Below are positions 8,634-17,480 of a stretch of DNA of 49,807 nt, in pieces; the stretch's first letter is position 1, and the number at the start of each line of letters is the position of its first letter. The DNA is from Methylobacterium sp. J-088 (GTDB lineage: Bacteria > Pseudomonadota > Alphaproteobacteria > Rhizobiales > Beijerinckiaceae). Where the stretch lies: contig NZ_JAKSYH010000027.1 of the NCBI RefSeq assembly GCF_022829295.1, forward strand, positions 1 through 49,807, written 5' to 3'. Made by a program: the position numbers and the translations under genes. The notes below the pieces were generated by a model. It searched no databases. It worked only from the letters and a program-made list of their open reading frames with translations, and was not told the origin of the DNA.

Positions 8634-9869
8634 TCAGCCGAGATCCCCGTGCGGCCGGTAAGGCAGTGCATCGCCGACGCGGATCGCGGTCAGGTCCTCG
8701 GCGAGTTCGACCAGCCCGTCGCTCGCCGACAGACCGGTGAGCGCGCCCCCCGGCACGAGGACGGCTTCGGGCATTCCGGCCTCGCCGGGGCGCAGGCACA
8801 CCCGTAGGTATTCCCGCCGGCCGGCGCGTTTCTGCAGGGCGAAACCGCTGCGCACGGTGAGCGCCAGCGTCGTATCCTCCGTTCCCGAAAGGTGCAGGAC
8901 CAGGGGCTTGAGCACGGCGATCGCGGTCACGTAGGCGGCGGCCGGGTTGCCCGGTAGCCCAATGAACGGCGTGCCCGCCACGGTTCCGAGCGCGACCGGA
9001 CGGCCCGGCTTGATCGCGAGGCGCCAGAGCGTGAGCGACCCGGAGGTCTCGACGGCGGCACGGACGTGATCCTCCTCCCCGACCGAGACGCCCCCGGAGG
9101 TCAGAATCAGGTCGTGCTCCGCGGCCGCCGCCGCGAGGCGGTCGCGTACCTGCCCCGGCACATCGCGCAGGATGCCGAGATCGTGGGGGTCGGCGCCGAG
9201 CCGCCGCAGCAGCGCGGCGAGCATCGGCCGGTTCGCATCGTGGATGCCGGCCGGCGGCAGGGGCTCGCCCGGCGGCGTCAGCTCGTCGCCTGTGGAGAAC
9301 AGCGCGACTCGCAGAGGTACGCGCAGGCGCAGATCGGCGCGCCCGAGCGCGGCGGCGAGCGCCAGATGCCGCGGCCCGAGCCGGATCCCGGCGGGGATCG
9401 CACGGCTGCCGCGGGCGATGTCCTCGCCGGCCCGGCGCCGATTGGCGCCCGGCGCGAGGCCCGCTGGCAGGCGTACGGCGTCGCCGTCAATCCGGACATC
9501 CTCCTGCATGGCCACGGTATCGGTGCCCGGGGGCATCGGTGCCCCGGTGAAGATCCGCACCGCATGGCCCGTCCCGGCCTCGACGGGCGGGTGGCCCGCC
9601 GGCACCCGGCCGCCGAGGGGCAGGCTGTCCGCTCCGGGGGCGAGATCGACGGTCCGGAAGGCGTAGCCGTCCACCGCGGCGTTGTCGAAGGGCGGCAGGT
9701 CGAGCGGCGCGATCAGATCCTCGGCGAGGATCCGGCCGTCTGCGCCCGCCAGCGGCACGGTCTCGATGCCGGCGAGCACCGGAAGGCGCGCCCGGATCGA
9801 CGCCACCGCATCGGCGACCCGCAGGGGTGCGGGCGCCGTATCGAAGCAGTCGGAACTCAGGCGACCCAT
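8634..9869 (-). CDS. moeA: Molybdopterin molybdotransferase
   Basis: A 411-residue MoeA, which inserts molybdate into adenylated molybdopterin to complete the molybdenum cofactor. The N-terminal PFDNAAVDGYAFR segment is the classic MoeA signature, followed by IFTGAPMPPGTDTV and the MoCF-domain motifs LILTSGGVSVGEEDHV and FIGLPGNPAAAYV. Length is typical. It is on the same strand as ispE, 66 bases upstream of it. The product would serve molybdoenzymes such as the YdeP/FdhF-like oxidoreductase encoded at 37633. No moaC or moaE is adjacent. Confidence 0.96.
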   Translation of the reverse strand: MGRLSSDCFDTAPAPLRVADAVASIRARLPVLAGIETVPLAGADGRILAEDLIAPLDLPPFDNAAVDGYAFRTVDLAPGADSLPLGGRVPAGHPPVEAGTGHAVRIFTGAPMPPGTDTVAMQEDVRIDGDAVRLPAGLAPGANRRRAGEDIARGSRAIPAGIRLGPRHLALAAALGRADLRLRVPLRVALFSTGDELTPPGEPLPPAGIHDANRPMLAALLRRLGADPHDLGILRDVPGQVRDRLAAAAAEHDLILTSGGVSVGEEDHVRAAVETSGSLTLWRLAIKPGRPVALGTVAGTPFIGLPGNPAAAYVTAIAVLKPLVLHLSGTEDTTLALTVRSGFALQKRAGRREYLRVCLRPGEAGMPEAVLVPGGALTGLSASDGLVELAEDLTAIRVGDALPYRPHGDLG

Positions 9870-10027
9870 GATAGCACGGGATCAGGCTGGGGCAGGCGGG
9901 TCGGCACGGGGCGGCCTCGCGGGCGGTGGAGAGGCCGGCTTGCGGCATCGGCATCGCGCGATCAAGTCCCGGGCGGCGGCGCGAATCATCGCCCGCACAG
10001 GTCCGATCCGCTACGATCCGGTTCGCC

Positions 10028-11182
10028 ATGCCCAATCCCGCTCGCCCGACAGCCCAGGAACTCCCCTGCCAGCGCCACCTGTTCGAGGTGCCGGAGGCGG
10101 TCAGCTACCTCGATGCGGCCGCGTGGTCGCCGCTGCCGCGGGTCGTGCACGCCGTCGGGGAGACCGGCCTCCTGACCAAGAGCCGACCTTGGGACCATCC
10201 GCGCGAGGGGATTCCCGCCCAGGTCGAGCGGGCTCGGACCGCGGCGGCCGGGCTGATCGGTGCAGGGCCGGACGATGTCGCGATCGTCGGCGCGGTCAGC
10301 CACGCCATGGCAATAGCCGCACGCAACCTCGCGCCGATCCCCGGTGGCCGCCTGCTGCGGGTGGCCGACGAGTTCCCGTCCCTGCGCTTCGCCTTCGACA
10401 GGCTGGCTGCCGCGCAGGGTCTGACCGTGGAGGAGGTCGCGCGTCCCCCGGATGGCGACTGGACCGCAGCGCTCCTCGCCGCGATCGCCCGTCCGGGTGC
10501 GCCGCCGCTCGCGCTCGCCACCCTGACGCCCCTGCACTGGACCGACGGGAGCCTGATCGACCTCGACCGCCTCGCGCCGGCGGTCCACGCGACCGGTGCG
10601 GCCCTGGTGATCGATGCGACGCAGGCGGTCGGTGCCATCCCGGTGGATGTGGCTCGCTGGCGCCCCGATTTCCTGGCGTTCCCGACCTACAAATGGGCGC
10701 TGGGACCCTACGGCCTCGCCTTCCTGTACGCGGCGCCGCACCGGCAGGACGGCACGGCGCTCGACGAGCATGTCGGCAACCGTCCGGCGGCCGTGGGCGC
10801 GCGGCGCTACGATCGGGGCGAGCTCAACGATCCCGTGGCACTCCCGATGGCAGCAGCCGGGCTGGAACTGCTCGCCGGCTGGGGCGTGCCGGCCGGTGCG
10901 GCCCGCCTGCGCGGGCTGACGGACCGGCTTGCAGATGCGCTCGATGCGCTCGGTCTCGAGATTGCGCCGCGAAACCTGCGGGCACCCCACATTCTCGGCG
11001 TGCGGCGGCCGGGCGGGCTACCCGCCAGCTTCGTCGAAGGCCTGCGCCGCGAACGGGTCTTCGCGAGCGAACGCGCCGGAGCTCTGCGACTGAGCCCCCA
11101 TGTCTGGGTGAACGACGACGACCTTGCCCGCTGCGTCGCGGCGATCCGGGACGGCCTCGGCGGCCGGGGCGGCGCGGCGTAG
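10028..11182 (+). CDS. Class V aminotransferase family PLP enzyme
   Basis: A 384-residue PLP enzyme of the cysteine-desulfurase-like fold. The Schiff-base lysine is K222 in FPTYKWALGPYG, and the cofactor-binding Asp lies in LVIDATQAVGAIPVD about 24 residues earlier, the usual spacing. No desulfurase-type catalytic Cys loop is evident, so an IscS/SufS role is unlikely; homologous groups include isopenicillin epimerase-like and kynureninase-like enzymes. The start is ATG 10028, 158 bases from the divergent moeA start. It converges with the acyltransferase gene, with eight bases between stop codons. The substrate is unknown. Confidence 0.88.
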   Translation: MPNPARPTAQELPCQRHLFEVPEAVSYLDAAAWSPLPRVVHAVGETGLLTKSRPWDHPREGIPAQVERARTAAAGLIGAGPDDVAIVGAVSHAMAIAARNLAPIPGGRLLRVADEFPSLRFAFDRLAAAQGLTVEEVARPPDGDWTAALLAAIARPGAPPLALATLTPLHWTDGSLIDLDRLAPAVHATGAALVIDATQAVGAIPVDVARWRPDFLAFPTYKWALGPYGLAFLYAAPHRQDGTALDEHVGNRPAAVGARRYDRGELNDPVALPMAAAGLELLAGWGVPAGAARLRGLTDRLADALDALGLEIAPRNLRAPHILGVRRPGGLPASFVEGLRRERVFASERAGALRLSPHVWVNDDDLARCVAAIRDGLGGRGGAA

Positions 11183-11190
11183 CCCGACCG

Positions 11191-12321
11191 TCACGCCGCG
11201 ATTTCCGCCGCCGGGGCCTGCCTGACCGCGTCCCCCCGCTTGCCGAAGCGTCGGCGCCATGCGTGCTGCGCCCGGTCCACGAGCTGCGCCGCCGTACCCC
11301 GTGGTGTGCGCGCGCCCGTCATCGAGGCCAGGGTCAGGGCCTCGGTGCCGAACCGGCTCTTGAACCCCTCGTCGCCGCAGAGGAAATCCACCGTGTGCAG
11401 CCCGCGGTCGATCGACCACATGATGTAGTCTATCATCAGCACCATGCCGGGCGAAGCGCGCTCGACCTCCGGATCGTAGGTGGTGACGAAGGCCATCATC
11501 GCGCCGGACTGGACGAAGTTGATCGACACGGCCACGTCGGCGCCGCCGCATTCCAGCACGAAGGCGTGCAGCAAGCCTGCCTCGGCCAGTACCTGCACCA
11601 TGGCGGGCAACGCTCCCGAGCCCGCGTCGTAGAAGGCCGTGGAGGCGAGGCCGTGGCGCTGGAGCCAAGCGCGCTTGAAGGTGGTCAGCCGGTCGAGCAC
11701 CGGCCCCAGGGGCTCTTCCGGTCCAAGCAGGCGGAAGACAAGGGGGCCGCGCTCGCTCAAGGCTTTCTGGCCGCGCCGGTAGTTCTGCCGGGTCTTCTTC
11801 GACTGTGCATCGAACCACGCCTGTCCGGTCGTCCAGGAGCCGCGCACCCGCCAATTCGCCTCGTCGCGGTGGTTCAGGCGCAGCCGGACCCCGCCGCCCT
11901 CCGGCTGGAGCAGCGTGCGGGCCACGGCATCCGGCAGGAGCCGGTTGAGATAGGCCAGATCGAAACCGCCAGCCTGCCCGGCGTAGCGCCACATCTGCTG
12001 AACGAGGTCGCGGTCGGTCCGGTCGGCGAGCAGCGCGTCGCCGAAATCCGAGCAGTCCTTGGCGGCCCATTCGAGCACCCGGAACCCCTTCAGGCGGACG
12101 GTGGCGAGCGGCAGCACGCCGACGAGATCGTCGCCCCGCCACGCCAGCACGATGGCGAGCGCCCGGCGCTCCCGGTCGGGCGCGCTCGCCCACCAGGCGG
12201 AGATCCAGGCGGGGCTCTGAAACACCAAGGCGCCGCTCGCCGCCCACAGTTTGGTCCAAGCCGGGCCGACCTCCGCCAGCCGCCCGGCGGTGCGGACCGT
12301 CTCGAAACGCTCGGTCGCCAT
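11191..12321 (-). CDS. GNAT family acyltransferase (CelD/BioF2-like)
   Basis: A 376-residue protein of the GNAT_acetyltransf_6 (PF13480) type, found in FemAB-like and CelD-like proteins tied to exopolysaccharide production. The characteristic SKKTRQNYRRGQKALSERG segment and the later GGADVAVSINFVQSGAM and YIMWSIDRGLHTVDFLCGDE segments match the family pattern. There is no signal peptide, so it is cytoplasmic. It lies two bases downstream of the hydroxylase gene, suggesting one operon. The acyl group and acceptor are unknown. A role in modifying surface polysaccharide or lipid is inferred from context. Confidence 0.85.
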   Translation of the reverse strand: MATERFETVRTAGRLAEVGPAWTKLWAASGALVFQSPAWISAWWASAPDRERRALAIVLAWRGDDLVGVLPLATVRLKGFRVLEWAAKDCSDFGDALLADRTDRDLVQQMWRYAGQAGGFDLAYLNRLLPDAVARTLLQPEGGGVRLRLNHRDEANWRVRGSWTTGQAWFDAQSKKTRQNYRRGQKALSERGPLVFRLLGPEEPLGPVLDRLTTFKRAWLQRHGLASTAFYDAGSGALPAMVQVLAEAGLLHAFVLECGGADVAVSINFVQSGAMMAFVTTYDPEVERASPGMVLMIDYIMWSIDRGLHTVDFLCGDEGFKSRFGTEALTLASMTGARTPRGTAAQLVDRAQHAWRRRFGKRGDAVRQAPAAEIAA

Positions 12322-12323
12322 GG

Positions 12324-13313
12324 TCAGGCCCCCGACCGCGACCGAGCCGGCACACCGCGCAGGCGCCGCACCTGCCGCGCGATCCGCCGGCCCATCTTCT
12401 TCAACGGCAGCACGTAGAGCCCCGACAGGGACTGGTAATCTGCCACGTCCCGATCGACGAGGCCGAACTTGAAATCCTCATTGGGCTTCGGGATGCAGAG
12501 GGTTCCGAACACCCGGTCCCAGAACGAAAACAGCAGGCCGAAATTCTTGTCGTAATGTTCCGGCGCCGTGGAATGGTGGAGCTGGTGCCAGTGCGGGCAT
12601 AGGATGATCGTGTTGAGCCGCCCGAACGAGATCTTGAAATGCGTGTGGCGCACGAAGTCCATCATCAGGATGTTGCGCATGATGTAAACGTTGAGGCCGA
12701 ACACCGTCAGCTCGACCGGGTTCAGCGCCAGCAGGCTCCAGATCCCGAAGCAGATGCCGGGGATCACGCCGTCCCAGGCGCGGTTCATCAGCTCATCCAG
12801 GGGATGGACCCGGTCCTTGGTGATCCCGACCATCACCTCGGCCGAGTGGTGGACCTTATGGAGCTCCCACAGGAACGGGTAGCGGTGCTGGGCCGTGTGG
12901 TAGAGGTAGTAGGACAGGTCGTAGGCCAGCAGCATCGTGGCGGTGAACACCACCACGGTGACCGGCCCGGGCTCGCCGAGGATCGGCTGATCGATCCCGA
13001 ACAGCGCGCCCAGCACCCGGTTGGTGGCGTAGCCGACCGCGACCACGAAGGTCACGCCTGCCGGGATCAGCAGGAACGGCATGATCGCCTTGCGGGTGAT
13101 GTAGAACAGCAGGTCCGCCCGCGCGGAGGGGTGGGTCAACACCTCCCGCGGAAGCGTGAATTCGAAGAACTCGGCGAACGAGTATTTTTCGGCCGTGCGC
13201 AGGTAGGCGATCAGGGCGCAGATCAGCGCCGTCGCGAACAGCAGGCCGGCGGCGAGCAGGTTCTCGCCCGAGAGCTTCGCGGCGATTCGCTGGATAAAAT
13301 CGGCGACATCCAT
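12324..13313 (-). CDS. Fatty acid hydroxylase / sterol desaturase family protein
   Basis: A 329-residue integral membrane di-iron enzyme of the FA_hydroxylase superfamily (PF04116). The histidine clusters that bind iron are present: HTAQHRYPFLWELHKVHHS in the middle and HTHFKIS with HWHQLHHS further on. At least four hydrophobic segments lie in the first 190 residues. Such enzymes hydroxylate or desaturate lipids in the membrane. Bacterial members act on fatty acids, carotenoids or hopanoid-like lipids, and the substrate here cannot be assigned. It is first in a tight unit with the acyltransferase gene. Confidence 0.9.
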   Translation of the reverse strand: MDVADFIQRIAAKLSGENLLAAGLLFATALICALIAYLRTAEKYSFAEFFEFTLPREVLTHPSARADLLFYITRKAIMPFLLIPAGVTFVVAVGYATNRVLGALFGIDQPILGEPGPVTVVVFTATMLLAYDLSYYLYHTAQHRYPFLWELHKVHHSAEVMVGITKDRVHPLDELMNRAWDGVIPGICFGIWSLLALNPVELTVFGLNVYIMRNILMMDFVRHTHFKISFGRLNTIILCPHWHQLHHSTAPEHYDKNFGLLFSFWDRVFGTLCIPKPNEDFKFGLVDRDVADYQSLSGLYVLPLKKMGRRIARQVRRLRGVPARSRSGA

Positions 13314-13376
13314 GTCTACGCGTTTCCTTCGGCCATTCGGCGCCGATCCACGCCCGCACCATTCAGATGCAACCGG

Positions 13377-13463
13377 ACCAATGTTGGCCCCAATCGTTTG
13401 CTCCGCATACCATCCGTAAGCATCGGACTATTTTGCCCCGCCAATCGTCTGTCAAACATTGGT
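13377..13463. repeat. Spaced inverted repeat upstream of the hydroxylase gene
   Basis: ACCAATGTT at 13377-13385 is repeated exactly as its complement AACATTGGT at 13455-13463, with 69 bases between. Next to the arms are two near-identical direct motifs, CCAATCGTTTG and CCAATCGTCTG. The 233-base gap between the hydroxylase start and the glycosyltransferase stop has no gene. The arrangement could be a looping operator, or chance. Confidence 0.4.
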
Positions 13464-13546
13464 TTTGATTGCGGACCAGAACATCGGGCTCTATGCAACA
13501 CACCGCGCGATCCGGTTTCCGCAGCGATTCGATTCGGCTTCCCGGC

Positions 13547-14773
13547 TCAGCCGATCGGAAGAACCGGGCGAGACCCGGCTCTCGATCGCCGCAGGGTCGC
13601 CCGCACCGCGGCGTCGATGCCCTCGGCCGCGGACGCTTCCGAGAACAGAGCCTCGTAGCGCGCCCGTGCCGCCTGGCCGAAGCCGCGCCACGCCGCCGGG
13701 TCGGCGATCATGCCGGCGAGCGCCCGCGAGATCGGTGCGGGGCCGCCGGGCGGGACGATCCACCCCGTCCGCCCGTGTTCGACGACCTCCGGCAGCCCGC
13801 CGATCGCCGTCACCAGCGGCGGGACGCCGTACGCCATGGCCTCGATCGCCACCCGGCCGAGGGATTCCGGGCGCTGCGACGGCATGGTCACCACGTCGGC
13901 CCAACGGTAGAGGGCGTCCGGATCGGCCACGAACGGTTCGCGGGTGACCTGATCCGACAGGCCGGCTGCCGCGATCTGCTCCATCAGGGCGCGTTCGCGC
14001 GCCGCGTCCTCGAACGCGCTGCCGACGATGCGCAGTTCGATCCGCCGCCGCAGCGCCTCGGGCAGCGCGGCCACGGCTTCGATCAGCACATCCTGTCCCT
14101 TGATCCGGCTGATGCGCCCCAGCATCAGCACCCGGAGCGGGCGGCGGCCGTCGTACCCGCCCCGGTTCATCGCGGCCGGCGCGGCGATGCCGTTGTAGAC
14201 CACCCGGGCGCCGGTCCCCGCCGGCAGCGCGTAGGCCCGGGCGGTGGCGTGCGAGTTGAATACCACGTCGGCCCTGCTCCAGCGGATCAGCCCGCGCAGG
14301 ACCTTCAACACGGCGCCTTCCGGGATCTCGTGGATGTGGACGATGCTCCGCCCGGGAAGAAGCCGCGCGGCGAGCAGGTAATCGGCCACCACGGTCGTGT
14401 TGATGTAGACGAGGTCGCTGCCGCGGATCCGCCGCAGCGCGCGCAGAACTGCGACCGGCAGAGCTATCGGGGCGACGATGCAGCGCCGCGCCAGATTCTT
14501 GCGCCGCAGGATCCACAACGGCGCGATCACGACGCGGCTGGCGAAGGGTTCCAGAGCCGGCACGATCGGCCCGTGGCGCGGCAGGATCACATCGATCCGG
14601 GCGGACGGATGGGCAGCACGGAGGGTGCGGACCGTCTCGATGAAGCAGCGGTCCGATCCATAGAGCTCGAAACCCTGATGCACGCAGGTGATCGTCAGCG
14701 CGGACGCGTCTTGCGCTCCGGCGGCCACCGGAACACCTCGCTCGTCAGCCAGTGCGGCGGCGACAGTGTGCAA
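13547..14773 (-). CDS. Family 4 glycosyltransferase
   Basis: A GT-B glycosyltransferase of about 408 residues (GT4, Glycos_transf_1). The N-terminal domain begins with ITCVHQGFELYGSDRCFIETV. The C-terminal domain starts with PLRVLMLGRISRIKGQDVLIEAV, and the donor-binding ESLGRVAIEAMAYGVPPLV region is typical. I place the start at TTG 14773 because GAGGAT lies six bases upstream on this strand. A longer in-frame reading to ATG 14911 would overlap the divergent gene and run through its promoter. It probably builds a surface polysaccharide together with the divergent glycosyltransferase. The sugars are unknown. Confidence 0.85.
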   Translation of the reverse strand: MHTVAAALADERGVPVAAGAQDASALTITCVHQGFELYGSDRCFIETVRTLRAAHPSARIDVILPRHGPIVPALEPFASRVVIAPLWILRRKNLARRCIVAPIALPVAVLRALRRIRGSDLVYINTTVVADYLLAARLLPGRSIVHIHEIPEGAVLKVLRGLIRWSRADVVFNSHATARAYALPAGTGARVVYNGIAAPAAMNRGGYDGRRPLRVLMLGRISRIKGQDVLIEAVAALPEALRRRIELRIVGSAFEDAARERALMEQIAAAGLSDQVTREPFVADPDALYRWADVVTMPSQRPESLGRVAIEAMAYGVPPLVTAIGGLPEVVEHGRTGWIVPPGGPAPISRALAGMIADPAAWRGFGQAARARYEALFSEASAAEGIDAAVRATLRRSRAGSRPVLPIG

Positions 14774-14863
14774 TATCGAATCCTCTACCGCTGGATTAAC
14801 TGTCGGCAAATTGGAAAACCGATGGTTGATATTCCATTGGGTCGCTTGGCGGGCATGTCCTCT

Positions 14864-14869
14864 TATAAT
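14864..14869 (+). promoter_or_regulatory. Consensus -10 element before the DUF1972 glycosyltransferase gene
   Basis: TATAAT occurs in a short AT-rich patch 28 bases upstream of ATG 14898, a good distance for a transcription start with a short leader. No convincing -35 hexamer is seen at 16-18 bases. The 124-base divergent region between the two glycosyltransferase genes must hold promoters for both. Confidence 0.45.
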
Positions 14870-14897
14870 ATAAACGCCGCACCTGGAAGGAAGGACA

Positions 14898-16076
14898 ATG
14901 CCGGACCGCATACCCGCAGTGCTAATTCTAGGAACGCGCGGGATCCCGGCTGCACATGGTGGGTTCGAAACTTTTGCCGAGCGGTTCGCCCGTTACCTCG
15001 CGGTTCGTGGCTGGTGCGTTGGCGTGTATTGCCAGCGGGAGGTCAAGCGGGTCGGCACGCGGATCTCGTCGCGGGTCTGGAACGGGATCGAGCTGATCAC
15101 CGTGGAAGTCGGCCTGAAGGGCCCGGCCGCGACCCTGGCCTTCGACGCGTTCTGCGCCTGGGATGCGGCCCGGCGTGGCGGCGTCTACCTCGTGCTCGGC
15201 TACAACGGCGCGGCCTTCCTGCCCTATCTGCGCGCCAGCGGCGGCCGGATCCTGACCAACATGGACGGGATCGAATGGCGCCGCCCGAAATGGTCGCCGC
15301 CCATCCGGGCGTACTTCTACGTCAGCGAGTGGATCGCCGCGTGGTCCTCGCACCGGCTCGTCGCGGACCATCCAGCCATCGCCGACCACTTGGCCACGCG
15401 GCGCCCGCGCCGGGCCATCACGACGATTCCCTACGGGGGCGACCCGCCGTCCGACGAGATTGCGCCACCGCCGCTTGGGTTGGAGGCCGGGCGCTACCTC
15501 GTCTCGATCGCCCGCATCGAACCCGATAACAACATCCTGACGATCGTCGAGGCGTTCTCGCGCCGGCCCCGGGGTGTCCGCCTCGTGGTTCTCGGGACCA
15601 TGTGCGTGCACAACCGCTATCATCGCGCCGTCGAGGAAGCCGCCTCCCCGGAGGTTCTGTTTCCCGGCCCCATCTACGAGCCCGATCAGGTCCAGGCCCT
15701 GCGGATCCATGCGCTGGCCTATCTCCACGGCCACTCGGTGGGCGGCACCAACCCGTCACTGGTCGAGGCCCTGTGGGCGGGCAACGCGGTGATCGCCCAC
15801 GCCAACCCGTTCAACCGGGGAACCGCCGGCGACGCGCAGTTCTACTTCGAAGACGTCGACTCCTGTGCCGTCGCGATCGAGCAGGTTCTCGACGAGGCGG
15901 AGGCGGTCGCGCATGCCCGCGCGGCGGCCCGGCGGCGTGCCGAGGACTTCCGGTGGGGCGACGTGCTGGCGGCCTATGAAGACGAGGTGCGGCGGGTCGG
16001 AGGTTATCCCCCGGCGGAGCGCGTCAAGGTGCCGTTCGCCGAGCCGATCGGCGCCACGGCCGGCGCGAGCGGGTGA
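14898..16076 (+). CDS. DUF1972 glycosyltransferase (rhamnosyltransferase-like)
   Basis: A 392-residue GT-B enzyme with the DUF1972 N-terminal domain: the opening LILGTRGIPAAHGGFETFAE is nearly diagnostic. The acceptor-domain segment ILTNMDGIEWRRPKWS and the donor-domain segment HGHSVGGTNPSLVEALWAG are also typical. Relatives transfer rhamnose or other sugars in exopolysaccharide and O-antigen assembly. AAGGAAGG lies just upstream of ATG 14898. Its stop overlaps the start of the GH5 hydrolase (GTGA), so the two are made together. The divergent neighbour is a GT4 enzyme. It is cytosolic, acting at the membrane. Confidence 0.92.
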   Translation: MPDRIPAVLILGTRGIPAAHGGFETFAERFARYLAVRGWCVGVYCQREVKRVGTRISSRVWNGIELITVEVGLKGPAATLAFDAFCAWDAARRGGVYLVLGYNGAAFLPYLRASGGRILTNMDGIEWRRPKWSPPIRAYFYVSEWIAAWSSHRLVADHPAIADHLATRRPRRAITTIPYGGDPPSDEIAPPPLGLEAGRYLVSIARIEPDNNILTIVEAFSRRPRGVRLVVLGTMCVHNRYHRAVEEAASPEVLFPGPIYEPDQVQALRIHALAYLHGHSVGGTNPSLVEALWAGNAVIAHANPFNRGTAGDAQFYFEDVDSCAVAIEQVLDEAEAVAHARAAARRRAEDFRWGDVLAAYEDEVRRVGGYPPAERVKVPFAEPIGATAGASG

Positions 16077-17317
16077 GGGCCAGTCGCCGGAGGCTGCTCG
16101 CGGGCGGCCTCGCTGCATTGGGCGCACGGGCGGTGCCGGCCCGAAGCGCCGTCGCGCCGATTCCGCTGCGCCGGGGCATCTCGCTCTGGCCCTGGTTCTC
16201 GCTCACCACGGAATATCCGGCCCCGCGCATCGACTACGCTTGGCCGCCCTTCCAGGCGGATCGCCCTGTCCCGACCCGTGCCGACCTGATGCGACTCACC
16301 GCCGTCGGCTTCGATTTCGCGCGCCTGCCGCTCGATCCCGGCCCGTTCGTGGCCTTCACGGGAACCCGCCGGGCCGAACTCCTCGGCAACCTGTCAGCGG
16401 CAATCGATGCGGTGCTGGCGGCCGGCCTCCGCGTCGCGCTTAACGTTCAGGCGAATGCGGCGACCCATCATTACACGCCGGAGGCGTTCTACGGCACAGA
16501 TCGGGCGCCGCTGTTTCCGGCCTACCGGGATCTCATCGCCGAACTGGCCCGCCTGTGTGCTCGCAAGGGAGTTGACCGGGTCGCGCTGGAGCCGGTCAAC
16601 GAGCCGCCGCAGGCCTGCGGTGCCCTTTCGTGGAATCGGGTTCAGGAGAGGCTTCTGACCGCGGCCCGGACGGCGGCACCAGCGCTCACCCTGGTGGCGA
16701 CGGGCTCATGCGGCAGCCTCGTCGCCGGCCTGACGGCCCTCGACCCGGCGCCGCTCGCGCGATTTGCGCCCCTGCTCTACACTTTCCACTTCTACGAGCC
16801 GTATCTGTTCTCGCATCAGGGGGCGACCTGGCTTACCGAAGAGCCGTTCTATCGCTGGCTCAACGCCGTGCCCTGGCCAGGGACGCGCGCGCGCATGCCA
16901 GAGACGCTGAAGGCGGTGTCGGCCCGCATGGAGGCCGACCGGTCGGTCGCGCAGGCCGAGAAGGCCCGCGACCGTGCGGAGATCGAGGCCAAGCTGCGCG
17001 AGTACGGCGATGCCGAGCCAGGACCGGCCTTCCTTACCGCCGCCATGGACCCGGTCGCGACCTGGGCCGACCTCTACGGGATCCCGCGCCGGAACGTGCT
17101 GATGGGCGAGTTCGGCGCCCTGCGCACCGACGCCCGCTACACCGCCGCGCGGCCCATCGACCGGGCCGCCTATCTCCGCGACGTGCGGCTGACGGCGGAG
17201 CGAGCGGGTTTCGGGTGGTCGTTCTGGAATCTGTTCGACGGGCTCGGCCTGATGGACAAAGCGCACGCAGTCGATCCTGCGCTGCTACCAGCTTTGGGCC
17301 TCAAGATTGAACCGTAA
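16073..17317 (+). CDS. Glycoside hydrolase family 5 protein, Tat-exported
   Basis: A 414-residue GH5-type (cellulase superfamily) hydrolase. The catalytic acid/base is likely E177 in LEPVNEPP and the nucleophile E346 in LMGEFGA, as in the family. The N-terminus RASRRRLLAGGLAAL is a twin-arginine signal with a cleavage-like region near residue 26, so the enzyme should act in the periplasm. The start is GTG 16073, overlapping the stop of the glycosyltransferase by four bases. Hydrolases in polysaccharide gene clusters often trim or release the polymer. The glycosidic bond attacked is unknown. Confidence 0.88.
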   Translation: MRASRRRLLAGGLAALGARAVPARSAVAPIPLRRGISLWPWFSLTTEYPAPRIDYAWPPFQADRPVPTRADLMRLTAVGFDFARLPLDPGPFVAFTGTRRAELLGNLSAAIDAVLAAGLRVALNVQANAATHHYTPEAFYGTDRAPLFPAYRDLIAELARLCARKGVDRVALEPVNEPPQACGALSWNRVQERLLTAARTAAPALTLVATGSCGSLVAGLTALDPAPLARFAPLLYTFHFYEPYLFSHQGATWLTEEPFYRWLNAVPWPGTRARMPETLKAVSARMEADRSVAQAEKARDRAEIEAKLREYGDAEPGPAFLTAAMDPVATWADLYGIPRRNVLMGEFGALRTDARYTAARPIDRAAYLRDVRLTAERAGFGWSFWNLFDGLGLMDKAHAVDPALLPALGLKIEP

Positions 17318-17319
17318 GA

Positions 17320-17400
17320 CGCTTTCCGATGGGGGGCCGATAGCGCTCCGCCATCACGGGCGAAACCCAGCGATGCAAAGTGGCGCTACATCGGGAAGCG
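17320..17400. repeat. Large imperfect hairpin after the GH5 gene
   Basis: CGCTTTCCGAT at 17320-17330 pairs with ATCGGGAAGCG at 17390-17400 (one G-T wobble). Immediately inside the right arm, GCGCTA at 17384-17389 pairs with TAGCGC at 17341-17346. The structure begins three bases after the GH5 stop codon. It may act as a terminator or mRNA stabiliser, or be a remnant of a small inverted-repeat element. No T-run follows. The rest of the gap to pyrC (to 17480) shows nothing else. Confidence 0.5.
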
Positions 17401-17480
17401 TGGGATCGCCCCGGATGGCTTCGCTCCACACGCATCGACGCTCGGATATGATACGTCGTTCTCGCTGCTGCCCTGAGTGC

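Noticed and set aside
14774..14911. Longer N-terminus for the GT4 glycosyltransferase
   Set aside because: Overlaps the divergent gene and its AT-rich promoter; TTG 14773 has a well-placed ribosome binding site.
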